Source: Bacillota bacterium (GTDB taxonomy: Bacteria; Bacillota_H; UBA994; UBA5500). Taken from it: 14,068 nt of DNA. The translations under genes were made by a program, and so were the position numbers. The stretch is from assembly GCA_012727835.1 (NCBI GenBank), contig JAAYGE010000255.1:1-14068 (forward strand), in the 5' to 3' direction. Positions within the stretch are counted from its first letter, which is position 1. Each line of letters opens with the position of its first letter. The notes beneath the pieces are model-generated. The model saw nothing but the letters and a program-made list of their open reading frames with translations, was not told the DNA's origin and did not search any database. This document shows positions 8,100 to 13,261 of the stretch, one piece after another.

Positions 8100-8783
8100 C
8101 TAATCGATAACAGCTCGTAGTCTAGCCAGGCTGGGAACCAATATTTGGTTGCGATCAATGTTGATTAAGCCTTGCTGCCGTAATTCACTGAGGGTACGTG
8201 TCAAGGTTTCGCGGGACGTGCCCACCAGTTGGGCCATTTCCTCCCGTGTTAAGCGCAACTTAACCTCCACCGCCCCACAGGGTAACACGACTCCTTCATT
8301 TTCTGCCAGTTCGCACACCAGTTGGGTGACGCGGGTAAACACATCCTTGAGGGCTAAATCATGCAACTGGCTCTGGGCCATCCTCAACCGCCGGGCTAGT
8401 AGTTGTAGGAGGTTAATGGCCAACTCCGTATTTTTGCGCAAAAGCGAATACACATCCTCGTTACGCAGTACACCTACTTGGCAATCTTCCATTGGCTGAG
8501 CCGTCGCCGGGTAAGCCCCGCCGGCAAAGAGGACTACCTCCCCAAACACGTGGCCCGGTTCCATTACCTTGATTATTTTTTCCCGCCCATCGGCCGACAT
8601 AACCATAATCTTAACTCGCCCTTTGATGACAAAAAATATGGCATCCCCCGGCTGCCCCTGGGTAAAAATCAATTCGCCCGCCTGATAGTTGCGCAGCTTG
8701 ACCAAGTCATAAAGCAGCTGCAACTGGGCAGAGGATAAATCCTGGAACAAAGTAACCTTTTTCAGGTCAGAAATAGTAAGCAC
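8100..8783 (-). CDS. Crp/Fnr-family transcriptional regulator
   Basis: A 227-residue regulator with an N-terminal cyclic-nucleotide-binding-like beta-roll (about 10-120, including LIFTQGQPGDAIFFVIKGRVKI and PGHVFGEVVLFAGG), a dimer helix, and a C-terminal winged helix (178-205, LTREEMAQLVGTSRETLTRTLSEL). The stretch after FGE reads YPATAQP, lacking the Arg-Ser pair that contacts cAMP phosphate in Crp, and no N-terminal Fnr cysteine cluster is present. The effector is therefore unknown. GTG 8783 is preferred: GGGGAGGG lies just upstream, and a longer reading to 8852 would run through the folD terminator hairpin. It is followed at 19 bases by the phosphoribosyltransferase-like gene, a plausible target or partner. 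The stop is TAG. Confidence 0.87.
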   Translation of the reverse strand: MLTISDLKKVTLFQDLSSAQLQLLYDLVKLRNYQAGELIFTQGQPGDAIFFVIKGRVKIMVMSADGREKIIKVMEPGHVFGEVVLFAGGAYPATAQPMEDCQVGVLRNEDVYSLLRKNTELAINLLQLLARRLRMAQSQLHDLALKDVFTRVTQLVCELAENEGVVLPCGAVEVKLRLTREEMAQLVGTSRETLTRTLSELRQQGLINIDRNQILVPSLARLRAVID

Positions 8784-8810
8784 AAAATACCCTCCCCACG
8801 CTGGACTCAG

Positions 8811-8843
8811 AAAAGACGGCAGCATTTCCGGCTGCCGTCTTTT
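8811..8843 (-). terminator. Terminator-like hairpin after folD
   Basis: A 13-base-pair stem AAAAGACGGCAGC/GCTGCCGTCTTTT with a 7-base loop lies 13 bases past the folD stop. On the minus strand the stem ends in TTTT and is followed by CTGAG. Only 27 bases separate it from the regulator's start codon, too few for a separate promoter, so it may attenuate rather than fully stop transcription. Confidence 0.75.
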
Positions 8844-8855
8844 GTTACGCAAACT

Positions 8856-9713
8856 TTAACGCCCACTGCGTTGCTGCATTTCAATACCTTTAAGTAAATT
8901 GCGGAAGAGAAGCACAGTAGTCACCGAACCCACCCCGCCGGGTACCGGTGTAATGTGCCCTGCCACCTCACTGACTGCGTCAAAATTTACATCGCCAACA
9001 ATGCCATCGGGAGTTTCGTTGATACCCACATCGATTACCACCGCGCCGGGTTTGATCATGTCGGCGGTGATCAGGCCGGCCGAGCCGACAGCTGAAATAA
9101 CGATATCAGCTTGCTTCGTATGCATCGAAGTATCGCGGGTAGCCACATGGGTGGTGGTTACTGTTGCTTCCCGGGCTAGCAACATAGGCAGCAAAGGCTT
9201 ACCCACCGTTGCTCCCCAGCCCACTAAGGTCACCTCTTGCCCCTTAAGCGGGATTTGATAACGGTCGAGCATTTCGACACATGCTAAGGGAGTAGCCGGC
9301 GATAGTCCTTCTAGCCCCATAGCCACATATCCCCTATTTAAGGGGTTAACCCCATCCACGTCCTTCAGTGGCGGCACCGCCTCTAAGATCCGATTTTGAT
9401 TAATACTTCTGGGCAGGGGTAATTCCACCATAATGCCGTGCACAGCATTATCGTCTCTTAATTGGGCTAACAAAGCGAGCAGTTCGTCTTCCGTAGCTGT
9501 TTCCGGTAAACGATGCCAAACGAATTCGACCCCGATACGCTTACTGAGTCTTTCTTTGGCTTTCGCATAATATACCGACGCCGGATCTTCACCGACCAAG
9601 ACAACATCTAAACGCGGCACTATCCCTTGCTCGCGTAGTTTGGCCACCTCTGCCTTTAGCTCTTGACGAATTTCAGCTGCAATCTTTTTCCCATCCAAAA
9701 TCGTTGCTGCCAA
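8856..9713 (-). CDS. folD: Methylene-tetrahydrofolate dehydrogenase/cyclohydrolase (FolD)
   Basis: Cytoplasmic bifunctional enzyme interconverting methylene-, methenyl- and formyl-tetrahydrofolate in one-carbon metabolism; in acetogens it also serves the methyl branch of CO2 fixation. The 285-residue length is normal. The catalytic tyrosine and lysine are Y49 and K53 (in PASVYYAKAK), and the VDGVNPLN motif (119-126) and the C-terminal PGGVG motif are present. Several usually conserved positions differ: VELPLP rather than VQLPLP (E97), GWGATVGKP rather than GRSxxVGKP (W166, G167), SPATP rather than PCTP, and PGGVGSVT rather than PGGVGPMT. The start is TTG 9713, since GGAGGTG precedes it and no ATG fits. 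A good promoter lies 40-70 bases upstream. FolD identity is firm; cofactor preference is open. Confidence 0.93.
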   Translation of the reverse strand: MAATILDGKKIAAEIRQELKAEVAKLREQGIVPRLDVVLVGEDPASVYYAKAKERLSKRIGVEFVWHRLPETATEDELLALLAQLRDDNAVHGIMVELPLPRSINQNRILEAVPPLKDVDGVNPLNRGYVAMGLEGLSPATPLACVEMLDRYQIPLKGQEVTLVGWGATVGKPLLPMLLAREATVTTTHVATRDTSMHTKQADIVISAVGSAGLITADMIKPGAVVIDVGINETPDGIVGDVNFDAVSEVAGHITPVPGGVGSVTTVLLFRNLLKGIEMQQRSGR

Positions 9714-9751
9714 ATAATAGCACCTCCGTGTCGGATTTGTGTACGCTACCT

Positions 9752-9781
9752 ATTATACCCTGTTTGTGGCACCCAGGTAAA
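9752..9781 (-). promoter_or_regulatory. Probable folD promoter
   Basis: On the minus strand TTTACC (9781-9776) and a perfect TATAAT (9757-9752) are 18 bases apart. The leader to the TTG start is about 30-35 bases and contains the GGAGGTG ribosome site, leaving no room for a riboswitch. Confidence 0.6.
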
Positions 9782-9790
9782 CTTGCCGTA

Positions 9791-9819
9791 TTGACAGGCA
9801 AAGAGCATTGGTATATGTT
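9791..9819 (+). promoter_or_regulatory. Probable plus-strand promoter between folD and selD
   Basis: A perfect -35 TTGACA (9791-9796) is 17 bases from TATGTT (9814-9819), which matches four of six -10 bases. No protein gene follows; an intrinsic terminator lies only about 60 bases downstream. Confidence 0.45.
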
Positions 9820-9825
9820 ATCAGT

Positions 9826-9886
9826 AATTGATAGCCCCCTCTAGCCTCCTGCCAACGGTATGCAACAGCTGGTGGGGGGCTTTTTT
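9826..9886 (+). ncRNA. Candidate small RNA of about 60 nucleotides
   Basis: If the promoter at 9791-9819 is active, the transcript would start near 9826 and end at the terminator at 9886. Nearly all of it would be one hairpin with a loop of about 35 bases that includes CCTCCT (9845-9850), the complement of the AGGAGG ribosome-binding site. It would converge on selD and stop 7 bases short of the selD stop codon. I know of no RNA family that matches. It could equally be only a terminator that blocks transcription toward selD. Confidence 0.3.
9833..9886 (+). terminator. Plus-strand intrinsic terminator next to the selD stop
   Basis: AGCCCCC (9833-9839) pairs with GGGGGCT (9875-9881), followed by five further T (9882-9886). 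The T-run is on the plus strand. On the minus strand the hairpin is followed by ATCAATT, so it is a poor terminator for selD itself. Confidence 0.55.
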
Positions 9887-9892
9887 GATTCG

Positions 9893-10942
9893 CTAATCGG
9901 CAAAAACAACTCGGATTTGTCCCGACTCTTGGGATTCGGTAACGCGAGCCACCACTCTTGCTGTTACCTTATTGGCCGCTAAAGCCGCTAAAACTGCAGT
10001 TGCTTCCTCTTCTGGAATAGCCACCAATAACCCACCAGAGGTTTGGGGATCGAATAAGAGGTCCTGATAAGCCAACGGTACATCATCGGCGAAAGTCACT
10101 CTATCACCGTAGAATTCCCGGTTCCGGTAGGCGCCGGCGGGTACCAGTCCCATTTGGGCAAGCTCTAAGGCACCGGGCAATAGGGGTAAATCTTGAGCTA
10201 GCACGGTAATGGTGATGGGATCCTCCTGCACCATTTCCACCAGGTGGCCTAAGAAACCAAAACCGGTTACGTCGGTACAGGCATGCACTGTGGCATGTTT
10301 GCGCAGGGTCTCGGCAGCGGCCTTGTTCAACATGCGCATGGCATCAACGGCGGCCATCTCCTGCTCCCGCTCCAACATACCCGCCTTTAAAGCGGTAGAT
10401 AAAATACCCGTACCTAGCGGCTTAGTTAGGAGGAGCACATCTCCCTCCTGCGCGCCCCTATTAGTCCACAAACCGTCGGGATGAATGATACCGGTAACAG
10501 CCATACCGAACTTAGGCTCCGGGTTTTCCACCGTATGCCCACCCAGTAGTATGGCCCCCGCTTCCAGCAACTTGTCGGCCCCGCCCCGCAAGATTTCACT
10601 CATGTCTATCGGTGTTAAGCAGGTGGGGAAACAGGCTATGTTTAAGGCTGTGAGAGGTTCGGCTCCCATGGCATAAATATCACTTAAGGAATTGGCGGCT
10701 GCAATCTGGCCAAATAGGTAACAGTCGTCAACGATGGGAGAAAAGAAGTCGACGGTCTGTACTAGAGCCCGCTCTTCGTCAATCAAAATTACTCCCGCAT
10801 CATCACTGGTTTCTGGCCCTACGATAACCCGCGCGTCGTTTATTTTAGGTAAATCTGTCAGCAATTCATCCAAGGCCCCCGGCCCCAATTTGGATGCTCA
10901 ACCAGATGTGGATGACATTGCGGTCAAGCGTGGTCTAGCCAT
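9893..10942 (-). CDS. selD: Selenophosphate synthetase with selenocysteine (UGA at codon 15)
   Basis: SelD makes selenophosphate, the selenium donor for selenocysteine and selenouridine, from selenide and ATP. Conserved ATP/metal-site segments are visible in full-length numbering: TSDDAGV (D47/D48), VDFFSPIVDD (D65) and NSLSDIYAMGAEP (D88), then a GGHTVENPE motif and the C-terminal AIRS-type domain. A reading that stops at UGA would begin at residue 19 and lose the catalytic N-terminus. Reading upstream in frame gives MARPRLTAMSSTSGUASKLG with TGA at 10900-10898, precisely where other SelD proteins have the catalytic Cys or Sec of G(C/U)GCK; the essential lysine (K18) is kept. The total is 349 residues, a normal SelD length. 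ATG 10942 is preceded by GGAGGG. It overlaps the LysR stop by 8 bases. A SECIS-like hairpin follows the UGA. The final stop is TAG. Confidence 0.93.
10867..10900 (-). promoter_or_regulatory. Bacterial SECIS-like hairpin for selD
   Basis: Starting two bases after the UGA, CAUCCAA (10896-10890) pairs perfectly with UUGGAUG (10873-10867). Above a 5-base bulge, GGCC (10884-10881) pairs with GGCC (10877-10874), closing a GGG loop (10880-10878). The loop starts 17 bases after the UGA and has G at its first positions. This agrees with the known bacterial SECIS pattern: an apical loop about 16-37 bases downstream with an early guanine. SelB would bind it to deliver Sec-tRNA. Confidence 0.75.
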
Positions 10943-11852
10943 GGGCTTTCCCTCCTCTATTATTCGTTCCCTGTCGTTGCAGGAATTTTAGTAACTCGTC
11001 TACCGCTAGTGTGCGGAAACGGTTAGGATCACTTACCACATAAAAGTCTCGCTTCATCGCTAGCCCTTCAATCCGGGCTGTAGCCAATTCTCCCAGCAGT
11101 AGGCCGTTTCTTAAGGCCCATTGGGAACAAAAGGCGTATCCCAAACCAGCCAATACGGCAGTCAAAACCGCACTAGTGCTACCGCCGGTAAACACCGTGT
11201 TTAGCTCCGCCGGATCGATGCCGATGGTTTGTAATGCCTTTTCATAATGGGCGCGGGTGCCGGAGCCGATCTCCCGACTAATGAAGGGATAATCATACAG
11301 CTGCTTCGGTTCTATTATTTGTCCCGCCCAAGGATGATCCGCTGGGATAACAATTAATAACTCATCATTGGCCAAAGGAGCATACTGATACTTGGTGCCC
11401 GCCTGATGATGCCCCACAATGCCAAAATCGATGCGTTTACTTTCCAACCAGTTATAAATTTGCTCACTATCACTAATCTCTAAACTGAAGCTTACCTGGG
11501 GGTACACTTGCAGGAATTCCTTCAGCATTGGCGGCAATATATATTCGCCCGGAATATTGCTGGCGCCAAGACGGACTAAACCACTGACTTCGCCACTTAA
11601 TTGACTTAACAGCACCCGGGTTTGTCGTAGTCGCTCAAAAACCTCTTCCGCAAACTCGACCAGCGCTAGGCCCGCCGGTGTGAGCTCGCAAGTACGAGCG
11701 TCGCGCACCACCAGCTGGGTACCCACATCCTCTTCTAAGGCCTGTATCTGCAAACTGACAGCCGGTTGGGTAAGGCCAATCTGTCGGGCGGCCGCCGAAA
11801 AATTACCGTATTTTTGTACCGCTAACAAGGTTTGTAGATAATTCAAGTTCAC
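10935..11852 (-). CDS. LysR-type transcriptional regulator, selenium-linked
   Basis: A 305-residue LysR-family regulator. The N-terminal winged helix spans about residues 3-62 (YLQTLLAVQKYGNFSAAARQ, then LTQPAVSLQIQALEED), and a periplasmic-binding-like effector domain follows (from about residue 90: VRLGASNIPGEYILP, then FISREIGSGTR and FTGGSTSAVLTAVLAGLG). The GTG start at 11852 follows a purine-rich GGGGGTGGGG. Its TAG stop lies inside the selD start (ATGGCTAG), so selD translation is probably coupled to it. A family called selenium metabolism-associated LysR regulator is annotated in Clostridia. The neighbourhood fits it, but membership is inferred from context rather than a diagnostic motif. 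Its likely promoter is 11897-11926, with a small palindrome between -35 and -10 that may be a self-regulatory site. Confidence 0.88.
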   Translation of the reverse strand: MNLNYLQTLLAVQKYGNFSAAARQIGLTQPAVSLQIQALEEDVGTQLVVRDARTCELTPAGLALVEFAEEVFERLRQTRVLLSQLSGEVSGLVRLGASNIPGEYILPPMLKEFLQVYPQVSFSLEISDSEQIYNWLESKRIDFGIVGHHQAGTKYQYAPLANDELLIVIPADHPWAGQIIEPKQLYDYPFISREIGSGTRAHYEKALQTIGIDPAELNTVFTGGSTSAVLTAVLAGLGYAFCSQWALRNGLLLGELATARIEGLAMKRDFYVVSDPNRFRTLAVDELLKFLQRQGTNNRGGKAHG

Positions 11853-11896
11853 ATCCCCACCCCCTATAACAACCGTTTATACTAACCACTGTGTTA

Positions 11897-11926
11897 ATTA
11901 TATATCTAAGCTATTAGCTATTACAA
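11897..11926 (-). promoter_or_regulatory. Probable promoter of the LysR-selD operon
   Basis: On the minus strand TTGTAA (11926-11921) and a perfect TATAAT (11902-11897) are 18 bases apart. The start codon is about 45 bases below the -10. No separate promoter is needed for selD. Confidence 0.6.
11909..11919. promoter_or_regulatory. Palindrome inside the LysR promoter spacer
   Basis: AGCTATTAGCT is a perfect inverted repeat around a central T and lies wholly between the -35 and -10 of the LysR promoter. That is a usual place for a repressor or autoregulator to bind. The binding protein could be the LysR regulator or, if functional, the divergent MarR-type regulator. Confidence 0.35.
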
Positions 11927-11991
11927 TGCGGCCCCAGCTAAATATCAGCAAGAAAAAATAGTTTGATTGTGCAACCTATACTGCCTTAATC

Positions 11992-12000
11992 TGTTATAAT
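11992..12000 (+). promoter_or_regulatory. Extended -10 promoter of the marR-like gene
   Basis: TGTTATAAT contains a perfect TATAAT with the TGn extension. No good -35 lies at 16-18 bases upstream, which is normal for extended -10 promoters. The start codon is 52 bases downstream. Confidence 0.5.
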
Positions 12001-12051
12001 AAAGACAACCTAGGCTTATACGTTGAGAGTTTCCGGGGGGAGGTGAGGGAA

Positions 12052-12498
12052 TTGCTGGCCAAGGAATGGGATAAGTTCATAAACCTGATTCCACGCCTAA
12101 GAAAAAAAATACATGAAACGGCAAGACGAAACAAAAAGGACTAGGCGGCTGCGCTACGGCGTACCCCTACCCAATTGGACACCCTGTATACTATCGCTAC
12201 TCGTTCAGAGTGGCGGATGAGCGATTTATCCCGGCGTTTACAGGTATCTGCCGGAAGCCTGACCACCATGATCAACCGTCTGATAGAAGCCGGTGTAGTG
12301 GAGCGGGAACGCTGCCAACAGGATCGGCGGGTTGTAATCGTCAAGCTAAATGCGGCTGGAGAAGCATTAGTTCAAGCCAAGAGGCAGGAATTCTTGCAAA
12401 ACCTACAACTGCTCATGGCCGATCTTTCCGAGGCGGATCGGGCTCAATTGGCCGAAGCACTGGGCACTGTGGTCGATATACTTAACAAGATAGTCTAA
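12052..12498 (+). pseudogene. MarR-family regulator interrupted by an in-frame TAG
   Basis: Read from TTG 12052, which has an ideal GGAGGTGA ribosome site, the frame gives about 30 residues of a MarR first helix (LLAKEWDKFINLIPRLRKKI and on). It then meets TAG at 12142-12144 and continues in the same frame as a clear MarR core: TPTQLDTLYTIATR, the winged helix WRMSDLSRRLQVSAGSLTTMINRLIEAGVVERE, the DRRVVIVKLNAAG wing, and a C-terminal dimer helix. Total length would be 148 residues, normal for MarR. There is no frameshift; one codon is wrong. No ribosome site precedes internal starts such as TTG 12175 or ATG 12220, so restart is doubtful. A nonsense mutation or sequencing error is most likely; suppression or readthrough is possible. 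It is divergent from the LysR gene. Confidence 0.65.
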
Positions 12499-12513
12499 GA
12501 TTGTGAAAGACAA

Positions 12514-12540
12514 AGAGGCAGCTGGTTAGCTGCCTCTCTT
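12514..12540 (+). terminator. Terminator-like hairpin after the marR-like gene
   Basis: A 10-base-pair stem AGAGGCAGCT/AGCTGCCTCT with a GGTT loop starts 15 bases past the TAA. The following CTTGC is only weakly T-rich, so termination may be partial. Confidence 0.6.
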
Positions 12541-12655
12541 GCTATACAATTTTCTGCTTGCCACTGTAAATAAGCACGCTAGATTGACCGCCTGCATAAA
12601 ACATAGTAGTGACTATTATACCTTACGTTTAGGGCACAGGAAGGGAGGTGGAAAT

Positions 12656-13243
12656 GTGCAATATGCCACCTTTGCACTAGAAGAGTTTTCTACCGCCAGC
12701 CATTTTTTCCGACCCATCAGCCAATTGCCTGCCCAAGCTTCAGCCTTTCTTACAATAGGTAAACAATTAGCCGAACTTAAGCTCACCGCCTATAATCTAA
12801 GGCAACTAATTCCCATACCGGCAGTAGAGAAACGGTACATGCATCGGGTATCCGAACTGACGACCTACCAGGTATGGTTTGCCGGTATACAGGTAGCCCC
12901 CGTTTGCTTAGGTGTCTTCGACGTCCCTCCCTGCGGTCACGGCGAATTATATGTAACCTTTGATCCTAAGAATGTCAACAGCTCGGGTAAACCTCTATAC
13001 AAATATGCCTGGTTACTTATAACTGCCGGAGGCGAGCAGGAGATAGGCACCTGGTGCGCCGACGCATCTACCGCTGTCCTCTGCGGTCGCCTCCCCCGCA
13101 CCAAAAAGTTCCCGTCCAACAGCCGGCCACCGTGGGAACTGTTTACTGACCAAAAACCCGACTATGACCACATCTATGGAGATGGCGAATTTGATGAGGA
13201 AGAATTTGATGAGGACGACTCCTTCTCCCTAACTGAAGAATAG
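12656..13243 (+). CDS. Unrecognised 195-residue protein with two CX8C pairs and acidic tail
   Basis: I do not recognise the family. The product has no signal peptide or membrane helix. Its four cysteines fall in two equal pairs, C84/C93 and C134/C143, each CX8C, which could bind a metal or form disulfides. The middle (residues 70-145) is rich in beta-type hydrophobic and aromatic residues (TYQVWFAGIQVAPVCLGVFD, then YKYAWLLIT). The last 25 residues are strongly acidic (GEFDEEEFDEDD). GTG 12656 is chosen because AGGGAGGTGG lies just upstream; an open frame back to 12539 has no ribosome site and would cross the preceding terminator region. No strong promoter was found (TATTAT at 12614-12619 lacks a good -35). 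It is convergent with the M20 peptidase gene, 18 bases apart. Confidence 0.75.
   Translation: MQYATFALEEFSTASHFFRPISQLPAQASAFLTIGKQLAELKLTAYNLRQLIPIPAVEKRYMHRVSELTTYQVWFAGIQVAPVCLGVFDVPPCGHGELYVTFDPKNVNSSGKPLYKYAWLLITAGGEQEIGTWCADASTAVLCGRLPRTKKFPSNSRPPWELFTDQKPDYDHIYGDGEFDEEEFDEDDSFSLTEE
13187..13216 (+). repeat. 15-base tandem duplication in the acidic tail
   Basis: GAATTTGATGAGGA occurs at 13187-13200 and again at 13202-13215, a 15-base period that encodes EFDEE then EFDED. It keeps frame and explains the acidic tail of the unrecognised protein as a recent-looking duplication. Confidence 0.75.
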
Positions 13244-13261
13244 GCAAAACAGGCTCGGCGG

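Noticed and set aside
8784..8852. N-terminal extension of the Crp/Fnr protein to 8852
   Set aside because: The extra codons translate the folD terminator hairpin, while GTG 8783 has a clear ribosome site.
9714..9760. Tetrahydrofolate or other riboswitch upstream of folD
   Set aside because: The leader from the predicted promoter is only about 30-35 bases, too short for a known folate riboswitch.
9833..9886. Hairpin as the terminator of selD
   Set aside because: The T-run is on the plus strand; on the minus strand the hairpin is followed by ATCAATT, a weak terminator at best.
9893..10888. selD starting at TTG 10888
   Set aside because: It would remove the catalytic N-terminus, has no suitable ribosome site, and ignores the perfectly placed Sec codon upstream.
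12142..12144. Pyrrolysine or amber reassignment at the marR TAG
   Set aside because: TAG is the ordinary stop for about half of the genes here (for example dppB, dppD, selD, the LysR and Crp/Fnr genes), which is unlike genomes that use UAG for pyrrolysine.
12539..12655. N-terminal extension of the orphan protein back to 12539
   Set aside because: There is no ribosome site there, the codons sit in the previous gene's terminator region, and a strong site precedes GTG 12656.
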